The position numbers and the translations under genes were made by a program. The notes beneath the pieces were generated by a model. It was not told where the DNA came from, searched no databases, and worked only from the letters and a program-made list of their open reading frames with translations. A DNA stretch of 37,567 nucleotides from an uncultured Bacteroides sp. (GTDB taxonomy: Bacteria > Bacteroidota > Bacteroidia > Bacteroidales > Bacteroidaceae). The stretch spans positions 1 through 37,567 of the forward strand of contig CASDXF010000034.1 of NCBI GenBank assembly GCA_949285075.1. The letters are read 5' to 3'. Numbering within the stretch: position 1 is the first letter of the stretch; each line of letters begins with the position of its first letter. Positions 8,211-16,359 of the stretch are shown here, one piece after another.

Positions 8211-9226
8211 GCCGCATGAAAGAAGAAGTAAAAGAACTGTGGAGACTTTGCTTTGACGACAGCGAAGCGTTTACGGAACTGTATTTCCGGATGCGCTATT
8301 CGGAGAAGGTGAACATCGCCATCCGTGAAGGGGGGCGTGTCGTATCCGCCCTCCAGATGTTGCCTTATCCCATGACTTTCTGCAACCGTACCGTGCCCAC
8401 CTCCTACGTGTCCGGAGCCTGCACGCACCCCGACTTCCGGGAAAAGGGCCTGATGCGACGGCTCCTCGCGAAAGCCTTTGAGACGATGCGCCGAGAGGGG
8501 GTCGTGTTCTCTACGCTGATACCCGCCGAGCCGTGGCTGTTCGGTTATTATGCGCATGCGGGCTACGCTTCCGTTTTCCGTTATTCAGTACAAGAACTTG
8601 CCTTGCCTCAAAAGGCTCCGAGACTTCCGGAGATAAGCGTAGAGCCTGTATCCTGTTTTCAAGAAGACGTTTACGCTTACCTGAACCGCAAACTGTCCGA
8701 ACGTCCCTGCTGCGTTCAACATACGGCGGAAGACTTTCGAGTAATTATAGAGGACCTGAAACTTGGCGACGGTTGGCTATTTGCGGCAAAAAGATACGGG
8801 ACCGTTACTGGCGTGGCTATCGTGTATAAAGGAAGTGATACACTAACCATTAACGAATTGCTTACGGAAGATGAACAAACCGAAACGGGACTACTCTTCG
8901 CAATCGGAAGGTGGACTGGATACGAACATGCGTCGGCGCTTCGCCCGCCGGAAGAAAACGACTCCCATCCGTTAGGTATGGCCCGGATTATTCATGCGAG
9001 AAAGGCGTTAAGCCTATACGCTTCAGCCTTCCCGGAGAAAGAAATGAGCGTCGCGTTAACGGACAAACAGTTGCCCGAAAACGACGGGTACTACCATCTG
9101 CACCACGGAGTATGCCAACGAAGCGGACAACCTTCGTCAGGTGAGTATATACGCATGGAAATAGGCGAACTGACCGAAAGGCTACTCCGTCCGCTACGCC
9201 CCTACATGAGCCTGATGTTGAACTGA
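8204..9226 (+). CDS. GNAT family N-acetyltransferase (Eis-like N-terminal region)
   Basis: 340 residues from the ATG at 8204, chosen because it overlaps the DUF2156 stop by 7 nt; another ATG lies at 8216. The N-terminal half holds a GNAT domain: GGRVVSALQMLPYPMTF, then TSYVSGACTHPDFREKGLMRRLL, where the R-x-x-G/A acetyl-CoA loop is REKGLM, and ETMRREGVVFSTLIPAEPWLFGYYAHAGYA. A second, weaker region follows and the protein ends in RPYMSLMLN. The layout recalls Eis-type acetyltransferases, though it is shorter than the roughly 400 residues usual there. The acceptor substrate is unknown. It is the last gene of the lrgAB cluster. Confidence 0.85.
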   Translation: MVSRMKEEVKELWRLCFDDSEAFTELYFRMRYSEKVNIAIREGGRVVSALQMLPYPMTFCNRTVPTSYVSGACTHPDFREKGLMRRLLAKAFETMRREGVVFSTLIPAEPWLFGYYAHAGYASVFRYSVQELALPQKAPRLPEISVEPVSCFQEDVYAYLNRKLSERPCCVQHTAEDFRVIIEDLKLGDGWLFAAKRYGTVTGVAIVYKGSDTLTINELLTEDEQTETGLLFAIGRWTGYEHASALRPPEENDSHPLGMARIIHARKALSLYASAFPEKEMSVALTDKQLPENDGYYHLHHGVCQRSGQPSSGEYIRMEIGELTERLLRPLRPYMSLMLN

Positions 9227-9254
9227 TACTTTGCCCTACTGATTGTTTAAGGTA

Positions 9255-9300
9255 TGTCGAGTTTATCATCAGAGAATGAAGACGCATGATAGACTCAACA
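9255..9300. terminator. Hairpin between convergent genes, likely bidirectional terminator
   Basis: Arms at 9255-9269 and 9286-9300 (TGTCGAGTTTATCAT against ATGATAGACTCAACA) pair over 15 positions with one mismatch and one wobble. The hairpin lies between the plus-strand GNAT gene and the minus-strand lipoprotein gene. The following plus-strand sequence is only moderately T-rich. Confidence 0.45.
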
Positions 9301-9311
9301 TTTCTCCCTTA

Positions 9312-9686
9312 TTAACTCTGTTTTCTTAATATCCATTCCGGATCATTATCATTGTAGTCGCTTAACTGATAGTAGATATAAAGCATGTCTCCCTCTAAAC
9401 GGAAATACCATTCATGGGAGCTCCAATCCCAATTGAGAACATTTCCATTTACAGACCACTCAAAATCAGTAGAGTATCCGTCCTCCGGGTCATAATACGA
9501 GCCCGTTTTGTCCGCATTGAAAGTAAATACATAGGGTTCGTCGTCATACTCAGTCTCTTGCCATACACCCACTAAAGAGTCTCCGCCCTCTTCATCGTCA
9601 TCATCACACGCAGAAAAGACAGAAAAGGAGATAAACAAACAAGCAAGCATCACAGCCCACTTGCTCAAGTCAAAAACTTTCCTCAT
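9312..9686 (-). CDS. Small lipoprotein, lipocalin-like
   Basis: 124 residues from the ATG at 9686; a TTG three codons upstream is less likely. The N-terminus MRKVFDLSKWAVMLACLFIS then FSVFSAC gives a type II signal peptide with the lipid-bearing Cys followed by DDDDEEGG, an acidic stretch typical of exported Bacteroidetes lipoproteins. The mature part starts LVGVWQETEYDDEPYVFTF and runs in short beta strands (GSYYDPEDGYSTDFEWSVNG, YIYYQLSDYN), as in small lipocalin-like Bacteroidetes lipoproteins. No function can be assigned. It is monocistronic and AT-richer than its neighbours. Confidence 0.75.
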   Translation of the reverse strand: MRKVFDLSKWAVMLACLFISFSVFSACDDDDEEGGDSLVGVWQETEYDDEPYVFTFNADKTGSYYDPEDGYSTDFEWSVNGNVLNWDWSSHEWYFRLEGDMLYIYYQLSDYNDNDPEWILRKQS

Positions 9687-9777
9687 ACCAATCAAAGTTT
9701 AAATTATACAATTACATATCTATGAATAATAGTCGTATCAGTAACGTAGTGGATTGTATTTTCCCCATTCAATGAAG

Positions 9778-9960
9778 CTACTTCTTTTTCCTTGTATAAC
9801 AACGCATCAACTCTTCTACATCAATTTCCTGATTCATGTACAACAACCCAATAACTCTTGCGCATGAAAAGGCGAAAAGCCCGCTTCCTTATCGCTATAC
9901 ATTTCCCCATCCGAGTCGGCGAAATAGTTTAAATCACTTCAACGTAATAGCTTCATTCCT
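9778..9960 (-). pseudogene. Possible gene fossil, frameshifted
   Basis: On the minus strand a protein-like stretch NYFADSDGEMYSDKEAGF continuing SPFHAQELLG is broken by a stop (9834-9836). The overlapping next frame gives MNQEIDVEELMRCYTRKKK and a stop at 9778. This looks like the decayed C-terminus of a small soluble protein, but the parent family is not recognised and chance is not excluded. The rest of the 9,700-10,190 gap is AT-rich and shows no gene. Confidence 0.22.
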
Positions 9961-10193
9961 TATTCCACGTTGATTTTACAATGGCTTACACTATTTTTCA
10001 TCACAAAAGTGAACAATATTTCCAATATAAAAAACAATACAGATTAATATTATCGAAATTTCACTAAATGACCTATCAAAAAAACGAATAGGTCGCCGAG
10101 AAAACAAACTAATTCAATTCTAAAAAGGATGACCCTAAAAAAAGCAATATTATCTTTTCCTTTCCGCCCATAAGATAAGGAGCAAACACGAGA

Positions 10194-10245
10194 GACAGCA
10201 ATAAAAAAGGAACCAAGATGCTTCGGTTCCTTTTTTATTGCTGTC
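10194..10245 (-). terminator. Terminator of tRNA-fMet: 21-bp perfect inverted repeat
   Basis: Arms at 10194-10214 and 10225-10245 are perfect reverse complements over 21 bp with a 10-nt loop. The stem core is GGAACC/GGTTCC and both arms carry six-base A or T runs, so it can work on either strand. It begins 8 nt beyond the 3' end of the tRNA on the minus strand. Confidence 0.8.
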
Positions 10246-10253
10246 CGGCTTAG

Positions 10254-10326
<73 letters not shown>

Positions 10327-10339
10327 ATTTTTACGGGTG

Positions 10340-10371
10340 CAAAGGTAGAGACTATTTCTTATATATGCAAG
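10340..10371 (-). promoter_or_regulatory. Promoter of tRNA-fMet
   Basis: On the minus strand CTTG (10368-10371) is followed after 20 nt by TACCTTTG (10340-10347), 13 nt before the mature 5' end at 10326. This matches the Bacteroides -33/-7 pattern. Confidence 0.65.
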
Positions 10372-10450
10372 CGTTTTCCGGTTATTTTTTCTATCCTACA
10401 ACGAAGTACAAAGATAAACACCTCATTATTAATGGAATACAAAAGCTTTT

Positions 10451-11791
10451 TTATCTTCCCAACAACGCTTTTTCCGCAGTTTCCATTCCGCCGAAGTTAA
10501 AGCCATCTACCACCTGACGCATCAAAGCGGAGATTTCGGCATTGCAAAGATTCCCGATGCTGCCTTCATGCGTATGGTGCACCGTCTTGGCATGGGTGAA
10601 CTTACCGGCTTCAATATCCAAACCCACCTTCTTGTAAGCGTCACGGAAGGGCATACCCTCACGAGCCAAGCGGTTCACCTCCTCCACGCTGAACATAAGC
10701 GTATATCTGTCGTCGTCGAGGATATGCTCGTTCACCCTAATCTCGGTCATGATATAAGTCGTCATGCGCAGGCAGTCCTCCAGTTCTTGGAACGCCGGCA
10801 GAAAGACCTCCTTAATAATCTGCAAGTCACGGAAGTATCCGGAAGGAAGATTATTCGCAATCATCATTATCTGCTGAGGCAGAGACTGCAACTTATTACA
10901 CTTCGCCCGAATCAGCTCAAATACGTCCGGGTTCTTTTTATGAGGCATGATGCTAGACCCCGTCGTACATTCGTCCGGCAGTTTCACGAAACCAAAGTTC
11001 TGACTGTTAAACAGACAAGCGTCAAAAGCCAACTTCGAGAGAGTTCCGGCTATGGTAGCCAAAGCGAAAGCGACGTTACGCTCCATCTTTCCTCGTCCCA
11101 TCTGAGCGTAAACAACGTTATAGTTCAGCGAGTCGAAGCCCAACAGCCGGGTCGTCATCGTACGGTTGAGGGGGAAAGACGAGCCGTATCCGGCCGCAGA
11201 CCCCAACGGGTTACGGTTGCACATCTTGAACGCCGCCTGCAAGAAGAGCATATCATCCACCAGACTCTCGGCGTACGCGCCGAACCACAGCCCGAACGAG
11301 GAGGGCATCGCCACCTGCAAGTGGGTATATCCCGGCATCAACACCTCTTTATACCGCTCGCTTTGGCGAATCAACACTTGGAAAAGCCCTTCCACCTCCT
11401 CCGCAATATCCTTAATCCGGCTACGGGTAAAGAGTTTCAAGTCAAGCAACACTTGGTCATTACGGGAACGACCGCTATGAATCTTCTTACCCACATCACC
11501 CAAACGGCGGGTAAGCATCAATTCCACTTGCGAATGCACGTCTTCCACGCCTTCCTCTATGACGAACTCTCCTTTTTCCGCAGAGGCGTATATCCTCTTC
11601 AATTCCGCCAAGAGGCTTGCCAACTCGTCCTTCTCCAACAAACCGATACTCTCTAACATCGTAATATGGGCCATCGACCCCAACACGTCATACTTAGCCA
11701 AATAGAGGTCCATCTCGCGGTCACGTCCTACCGTAAAACGCTCAATCTCCTTATTTACCTGAACGGATTTCTCCCAAAGTTTCTGCACCAT
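10451..11791 (-). CDS. argH: Argininosuccinate lyase
   Basis: 446 residues. It splits argininosuccinate into arginine and fumarate, the last step of arginine synthesis. The fumarase/aspartase superfamily motifs are visible: SGRSRNDQ at 106-113, GYTHLQ with His157 as candidate catalytic residue, and the signature GSSIMPHKKNPD at 278-289 carrying the flexible catalytic serine loop. It is 27 nt downstream of the SRPBCC-like gene and probably shares its transcript. A transcarbamylase gene of the same pathway lies at 28768. Confidence 0.96.
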   Translation of the reverse strand: MVQKLWEKSVQVNKEIERFTVGRDREMDLYLAKYDVLGSMAHITMLESIGLLEKDELASLLAELKRIYASAEKGEFVIEEGVEDVHSQVELMLTRRLGDVGKKIHSGRSRNDQVLLDLKLFTRSRIKDIAEEVEGLFQVLIRQSERYKEVLMPGYTHLQVAMPSSFGLWFGAYAESLVDDMLFLQAAFKMCNRNPLGSAAGYGSSFPLNRTMTTRLLGFDSLNYNVVYAQMGRGKMERNVAFALATIAGTLSKLAFDACLFNSQNFGFVKLPDECTTGSSIMPHKKNPDVFELIRAKCNKLQSLPQQIMMIANNLPSGYFRDLQIIKEVFLPAFQELEDCLRMTTYIMTEIRVNEHILDDDRYTLMFSVEEVNRLAREGMPFRDAYKKVGLDIEAGKFTHAKTVHHTHEGSIGNLCNAEISALMRQVVDGFNFGGMETAEKALLGR

Positions 11792-11818
11792 AACTCTTTC
11801 CTTTTTTCAAAGAATATC

Positions 11819-12232
11819 TTAATCGTAATTTATCATAGACAAGGTATCTACCATCTTCTCTAACCCGTCATGAAGCGGCTTTTGAACCATCGCCTTCATG
11901 AAAGGATTTATCTCCAGTCCCGCAGTTATCCTTATCTTACATTCGTCATCGCCTATCGCGACCAGTTGAATCCAAAGATTGAAGGGAATCGGGGAACCGA
12001 CCGCCTCAAACTTAATGCACTTGCAAGGCTCCCGCTCTATAATCTTCAACGTCAGCTGCCCTACCGGAGCTACACTAAAGCTAAGCGTATCAGCATCGAA
12101 AGTCATGTCCTTTATCTGCTCCTGAGGCAAGCGGTCCTTAAGACTTTCCAGATTATTAAGATTCGACAATTTCCCGTACACCCGTTCCTGACTATGGGGA
12201 ATCACCTTTACACTACTCTCAAACTTGGTCAT
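11819..12232 (-). CDS. SRPBCC-like protein of unknown function
   Basis: 137 residues from the ATG at 12232; a GTG four codons upstream is possible. It begins MTKFESSVKVIPHSQERVYG, continues FDADTLSFSVAPVGQLTLKI and IEREPCKCIKFEA, and ends in a long helix (FMKAMVQKPLHDGLEKMVDTL). The order of short beta strands ending in a C-terminal helix is typical of the SRPBCC (START/Bet v1-like) ligand-binding fold. No signal peptide is visible, so it is likely cytoplasmic. Ligand and role are unknown. It is placed between pyrE (behind a terminator) and argH, so argH expression may depend on a promoter just upstream of this gene. Confidence 0.7.
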   Translation of the reverse strand: MTKFESSVKVIPHSQERVYGKLSNLNNLESLKDRLPQEQIKDMTFDADTLSFSVAPVGQLTLKIIEREPCKCIKFEAVGSPIPFNLWIQLVAIGDDECKIRITAGLEINPFMKAMVQKPLHDGLEKMVDTLSMINYD

Positions 12233-12302
12233 AATACAATCCACATTTTTAATTCACAAAGCTCTCCTATACTAGGCTATCCACTCCGTGTTCCGCTTTA
12301 GA

Positions 12303-12352
12303 TTCAAAAAAAAGAAAAGACTATCCGTCCAAGAATCCTCTTCCGGATAGTC
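12303..12352 (-). terminator. Rho-independent terminator after pyrE
   Basis: GACTATCCG (12319-12327) and CGGATAGTC (12344-12352) form a 9-bp stem. On the minus strand it is followed by a T-rich run (A-rich on the plus strand at 12305-12318). It separates pyrE from the next two genes. Confidence 0.8.
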
Positions 12353-12385
12353 CAAAACATTAATCAATATCTATTAAAAAAAATC

Positions 12386-13024
12386 TCATTTTCCCGCTTC
12401 CCAATGAGCCGGGTCCTTACGCCACTCCTTCAACGTCTCGATATCCGCCTCTTCAATATAGCCTATGCGCAAGGCCACATCCAATACCGCCTCATAGTTG
12501 GTCAGCGTTACTAAAGGCACCTTAGCCTCCTTAAACGCCTGCTCCGCCACAGGGAAGCCGTAAGTATAAGCGGCCACCATGCCGATAACCTCGCAACCGT
12601 CGCAGCGAATGGCGTCAACCGCCTTCAAGCTGCTTCCGCCCGTAGAAATCAAATCCTCTACCACAACCACTTTCATTCCCGGCCTCAGCTCTCCTTCGAT
12701 AAGGTTTTCCAACCCATGGTCTTTCGGCGTAGAACGCACGTACACGAAAGGAAGGTTCAGCGCATCGGCCACTAACGCGCCTTGAGGTATAGCGCCTGTA
12801 GCCACACCCGCGATAGCGTCCACCTGTCCGAACCGCTCCAATATCAGGCGGGCAATCTCCACCTTCACAAAGGTACGAAGAGAAGGATAAGACAGCGTCT
12901 TACGGTTGTCGCAATAAAAGGGTGATTTCCATCCCGAAGCCCACGTAAAAGGATTGGCGGGTTGAAGTTTGATAGCTTTGATTTTCAGTAATTTCTCCGC
13001 AAACAGTCTCTCTAAGTTTTTCAT
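12386..13024 (-). CDS. pyrE: Orotate phosphoribosyltransferase
   Basis: 212 residues. It joins orotate to PRPP to give orotidine 5'-phosphate in de novo pyrimidine synthesis. The PRPP-binding loop VVVVEDLISTGGSS lies at about 119-132, and the flexible loop with RSTPKDHG is at about 97-104. It is monocistronic: there is a promoter 29 nt upstream of the ATG and a strong terminator 34 nt beyond the stop. Confidence 0.95.
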   Translation of the reverse strand: MKNLERLFAEKLLKIKAIKLQPANPFTWASGWKSPFYCDNRKTLSYPSLRTFVKVEIARLILERFGQVDAIAGVATGAIPQGALVADALNLPFVYVRSTPKDHGLENLIEGELRPGMKVVVVEDLISTGGSSLKAVDAIRCDGCEVIGMVAAYTYGFPVAEQAFKEAKVPLVTLTNYEAVLDVALRIGYIEEADIETLKEWRKDPAHWEAGK

Positions 13025-13052
13025 AACTAATCCAACTATTGATTATTTTTCG

Positions 13053-13060
13053 CAAAAGTA
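13053..13060 (-). promoter_or_regulatory. -7 box for pyrE
   Basis: The minus strand reads TACTTTTG, a full match to TAnnTTTG, in the 78-nt gap between recX and pyrE and 29 nt before the pyrE ATG. Confidence 0.6.
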
Positions 13061-13102
13061 AGGAAATAGAACGAGAATAAAAAAAACGGCCTCATTTATT
13101 TT

Positions 13103-13585
13103 TTATTCTTCACATACCTCTTCGTCAGGAACTTCCATGCAGCGCCGGATGTCCTCAAGGCCGAACCCCCGGCTCATGGCGAAACGGACCAACTTCTGCG
13201 CCTGCGCTCTCTCGTCCTCCGTATGGATGCTCTTGCGCTTCGAGGCCAGCAGCGTGTTCAGCGTCGCGAGGTAATCACCGTCGTCTATCCCGTTCAGATG
13301 CCTCCACGCCACGTCCGAAGGAATTTTCTTCATATACAGTTCCTGAGCGATTTTCGCCTTTCCCCATTTGGCGAAACGGAACTTATCGTTGACAAAGGCC
13401 CGGCAAAAGCGCTCCTCATCAATGTATTTCTCTTCCTCCAACCGATTAAGGATGCGCGCTATCGTCTCGTAGGCTATTCCCCATCGTTGCAGTTTCTCGC
13501 TTATCTCCGCCCTGCAATGCTCGGCGGAGGCGCAGTAAGAAGCCACTCGTTTCAAGGCTTCCTCTTCAGTCAGTTGTGCACTCAT
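13103..13585 (-). CDS. recX: Regulatory protein RecX
   Basis: 160 residues, all helical. The RecX three-helix repeats are visible: EEALKRVASYCASAEHCRAE then ISEKLQRWG, followed by RILNRLEEEKYIDEERFCRA with FVNDKFRFAKWGKAKIAQEL. RecX binds and restrains RecA filaments. The start ATG overlaps the end of prmC by 20 nt, so the two are translated from one message. The position next to prmC instead of recA is unremarkable in this phylum as far as I recall. Confidence 0.88.
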   Translation of the reverse strand: MSAQLTEEEALKRVASYCASAEHCRAEISEKLQRWGIAYETIARILNRLEEEKYIDEERFCRAFVNDKFRFAKWGKAKIAQELYMKKIPSDVAWRHLNGIDDGDYLATLNTLLASKRKSIHTEDERAQAQKLVRFAMSRGFGLEDIRRCMEVPDEEVCEE

Positions 13586-14420
13586 TTAAATTCGCTGTAA
13601 CTATTCTATCATTTCCAAAAAAATCCTTTATTACACGCACGTCACCGTAAAAGCGATCCTCCAACAGCCGGGCGACTTCCCTTCCAAAGCGCTGGTTTAT
13701 CTCCAGATAGAGTTTTCCGCCGGGCGCGAGCTGCCGCCTCCCCATTTCCGATATACGGCGATAAAACAGCAACGGGTCATTATCGGGAACGAACAGAGCG
13801 CATTCCGGTTCCCACTCAAGCACGTTGGGTGACATCGACGCACGCTCTTCTTCCATTACATAAGGCGGATTGCTGACTATCACGTCGTAAAGCCCGCATC
13901 CGGTTACCTCGTCCCGAAGCACGTCTCGCTTTTCAAAAATCACCCGCGGCGCAAGTTCCTCCCCGTTGCGCCGGGCGATAGCCAACGCCTCTTCGGAGAC
14001 GTCCCACGCGTGTACCGTGGCGGAAGGCAGTTTCTTGGACAAGGAAATGGCAACGCAACCGCTTCCCGTCCCGATGTCTAACACGCGACGGGCGTCTGGC
14101 GCCTCCCTCGCCACCAGTTCAACCAGTTCAGCCGTTTCCGGACGGGGTATCAGCACGCCCGGAGCGACATGAAACCTGCTTCCGCAGAAATCCGCGTATC
14201 CGAGAATATATTGTATAGGCTCGTTTTTACGCAGGCGGGAGACAATGTCCTCCAATTTCTTCCGGTCACTTTCGGATAAAGCCGTATCTTTGCCCGTGTA
14301 AACGTCAACCGCATCGATGTTCAGCACGTCGCAGCATATCATCATGACGAGAGCCTTCGTCTCTTCAGGCGGATAAATATCCCTGAGCGACAGGCGGATG
14401 GATTCAGCGATGCGGTTCAT
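13566..14420 (-). CDS. prmC: Peptide chain release factor N5-glutamine methyltransferase
   Basis: 284 residues. It methylates the glutamine of the GGQ motif in release factors. An N-terminal helical domain (1-75) is followed by a Rossmann-type methyltransferase domain with the SAM-binding VLDIGTGSGCVA (113-124) and the catalytic NPPY at 184-187. PIQYILGYADFCGSRFHVAP at 68-87 and IPRPET at 91-96 are PrmC signatures. First gene of a prmC-recX unit, divergent from ribD with 52 nt between the starts. Confidence 0.95.
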   Translation of the reverse strand: MNRIAESIRLSLRDIYPPEETKALVMMICCDVLNIDAVDVYTGKDTALSESDRKKLEDIVSRLRKNEPIQYILGYADFCGSRFHVAPGVLIPRPETAELVELVAREAPDARRVLDIGTGSGCVAISLSKKLPSATVHAWDVSEEALAIARRNGEELAPRVIFEKRDVLRDEVTGCGLYDVIVSNPPYVMEEERASMSPNVLEWEPECALFVPDNDPLLFYRRISEMGRRQLAPGGKLYLEINQRFGREVARLLEDRFYGDVRVIKDFFGNDRIVTANLNECTTD

Positions 14421-14438
14421 ATTCTCTGTTTAGTAGTG

Positions 14439-14446
14439 CAAAATTA
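14439..14446 (-). promoter_or_regulatory. -7 box for prmC-recX
   Basis: The minus strand reads TAATTTTG with a TTG trinucleotide 19 nt upstream (14466-14468), inside the 52-nt divergent spacer between prmC and ribD. Confidence 0.5.
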
Positions 14447-14472
14447 GAAATAATATATCGAAGTTCAACCAA

Positions 14473-15513
14473 ATGGAAAAGGAAAAATACATGAGACGCT
14501 GCATCGAACTGGCCCAAAACGGACGATGCAACGTGGCCCCCAACCCTATGGTGGGAGCCGTTATCGTATGCGACGGGCGCGTCATCGGCGAAGGCTATCA
14601 CGAGCGTTACGGAGAGGCTCACGCGGAAGTGAACGCCATACGCTCCGTAAAGGACGCCGCCCTGCTCAGACGCTCCACTATCTATGTCAGTCTGGAACCA
14701 TGCTCCCATTACGGCAAGACCCCGCCTTGCGCGGACTTAATTATAGAAAAGGGAATTCCCCGCATCGTAGTCGGCTGCGAGGATCCCTTTCCGCAAGTAG
14801 CCGGAAGGGGAATAAAGAAACTGCGGGAGAGCGGCCGAGAAGTCACGGTCGGGGTGCTTGAGCAGGAATGCCGGGAACTCAACAAAAAATTTATCGTCTT
14901 CAACACGCTGAAGCGTCCGTACATCACGCTCAAATGGGCCGAGTCCGCCGACGGCTTCATCGACCGGGAGAGAACCGACGGGCGTCCCACCCTGCTCTCC
15001 TCTCCCCTTACCTCCATGCTCGCGCACAAAAGAAGGGCGGAATCGGACGCCATCATGGTGGGCAGGCGAACGGCCTTGATGGACAATCCCTCACTGAACG
15101 TCCGCTATTGGTACGGCAAAAGCCCGACCCGCATCGTGCTAGACCGCTCGCTCACCCTCCCCCCGGCCTTACACCTGTTTGACGGAAGCGTGCCCACGCT
15201 CGTGTTTACGGAAGAGGAACGCAACGGGAAAAATAACGTGACCTACCTCAAGACCGACTACTCGCAAGACGTTCTGCCGCAGATAATGGACGCCTTGTAT
15301 CAACGGAAAATACAGTCTCTGCTCGTAGAAGGCGGAAGAGAACTGCTGCAATCGTTCATCGACGCGGGACTTTGGGACGAGATATTCGTCGAGAGATGCC
15401 CCGTCCGGCTTGGCTCCGGCGTAGCGTCCCCCACTATCCACGGCAGCCTCTTCGATGAGGCTGAAGAGCGCTTCCACCGCACAATCTGCCATTACGTCAA
15501 GAATCCGCTTTAA
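14473..15513 (+). CDS. ribD: Bifunctional riboflavin deaminase/reductase RibD
   Basis: 346 residues. It carries out two consecutive riboflavin steps, deamination and then side-chain reduction of the pyrimidine intermediate. The N-terminal cytidine-deaminase-like domain has the zinc ligands in HAE (His50) and PCSHYGKTPPC (Cys77 and Cys86). The C-terminal DHFR-like reductase domain begins near residue 150 (YITLKWAESADGFI) and includes IMVGRRTALMDNPSLNVR and the LLVEGGRELLQSFIDAGLWD stretch. Transcribed divergently from prmC. No other rib gene lies in the window. Confidence 0.96.
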   Translation: MEKEKYMRRCIELAQNGRCNVAPNPMVGAVIVCDGRVIGEGYHERYGEAHAEVNAIRSVKDAALLRRSTIYVSLEPCSHYGKTPPCADLIIEKGIPRIVVGCEDPFPQVAGRGIKKLRESGREVTVGVLEQECRELNKKFIVFNTLKRPYITLKWAESADGFIDRERTDGRPTLLSSPLTSMLAHKRRAESDAIMVGRRTALMDNPSLNVRYWYGKSPTRIVLDRSLTLPPALHLFDGSVPTLVFTEEERNGKNNVTYLKTDYSQDVLPQIMDALYQRKIQSLLVEGGRELLQSFIDAGLWDEIFVERCPVRLGSGVASPTIHGSLFDEAEERFHRTICHYVKNPL

Positions 15514-15566
15514 CCTAGAAGCTGTTTACATTTTGCGTCTAAATGATTTTGTCAGGCCCTTAGAAC

Positions 15567-16112
15567 GAAATCTTAAAAACAGAACATTCTGAAAAACGGA
15601 ACATCCTGACGCTTCTACAGCGCGTTCTTTCCGTCCAAGCCATACCCCGGCCGGAATTATCGCGCCGTAGAGCCGCCAACGAAATTCAGGAAGTTAGCGA
15701 TTCGCACGCAATCGAAACATTCCTCCACATTTACCTCAATATTTCCGTCATACCGCCGCCACTTTCGTTCATCCAGCGTCATTTAGACACTTTTATTTCG
15801 TCCGAAAAAACCGTTCAATTAGAAGCTGAAAGCTATAAAATTCCTCCCTAAAACACGGAATAGGCGCATGGCGTTTATCAGACAGGGCGACGGCTCACGA
15901 GCCGTCGCCCTGTCTCTCCCGTGAAATAGCGCCACGGCTCAGGCCGGTCAGCCCCTCTCTACACCTTCCGGACGGCATATTCTCCGCGCAAACACGCGCT
16001 TTTGCCCTCCAAATCGGCACATTTACGCGGTTTTCACGCGGTTTCTTCGGCTAAAAGAGTCACTTTAGCCAAACCGAATTTAAGGGGAAATCTTAAAAAT
16101 GGAACATTTTCG
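15567..16112 (+). repeat. Composite interspersed repeat (modules B+A), copy with inverted core
   Basis: An intergenic element of about 546 bp. The left end is AATCTTAAAAACAGAACATT-like (15568 on) followed by AAAAACGGAACAT. The left inverted repeat CCTGACGCTTCTA (15605-15617) is followed by a core of exactly 50 bp (15618-15667), then TAGAGCCGCC and AAATTCAGG. The right part has 22-bp units starting with the palindrome at 15880-15915, a TTTACGCGGTTTT stretch, and ends in CTTAAAAATGGAACATTTT (to 16112). Its 50-bp core is the reverse complement of the cores in the copies at 25036 and 34256 (about 80% and 74% identity by hand count). Nothing else is seen in the 840-bp ribD-DUF6242 gap except the promoter. 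Confidence 0.85.
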
Positions 16113-16294
16113 AGGGTTACCCGAACCGTCCGTACCGACCCTCCCCAATCGACGCTAGTCCGCAAAAAGCCACCCCGCGGAACGGAAGGATGGCGAGCCG
16201 GCACACTTTTACAATCTGTAATAAGAACCTCTGTTAAAGGGAATTTAAGTCGATAAAAACGGAGTTATTATCTATAATTTTATATAAAACTTAC

Positions 16295-16333
16295 CTCGAA
16301 TCTTCATTCGAGAAGAAAATGTTCCTATTTTTG
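16295..16333 (+). promoter_or_regulatory. Promoter and dyad upstream of the DUF6242 gene
   Basis: A -7 box TATTTTTG lies at 16326-16333, 26 nt before the ATG. A perfect 7-bp dyad CTCGAAT-CTTC-ATTCGAG at 16295-16312 covers the expected -33 position and could bind a regulator. Confidence 0.5.
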
Positions 16334-16359
16334 CGACTCGTAATATTTATAGCATAGAA

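Noticed and set aside
10568-11656. Plus-strand open frame of 362 residues opposite argH
   Set aside because: Shadow of argH on the other strand, with no recognisable domains.
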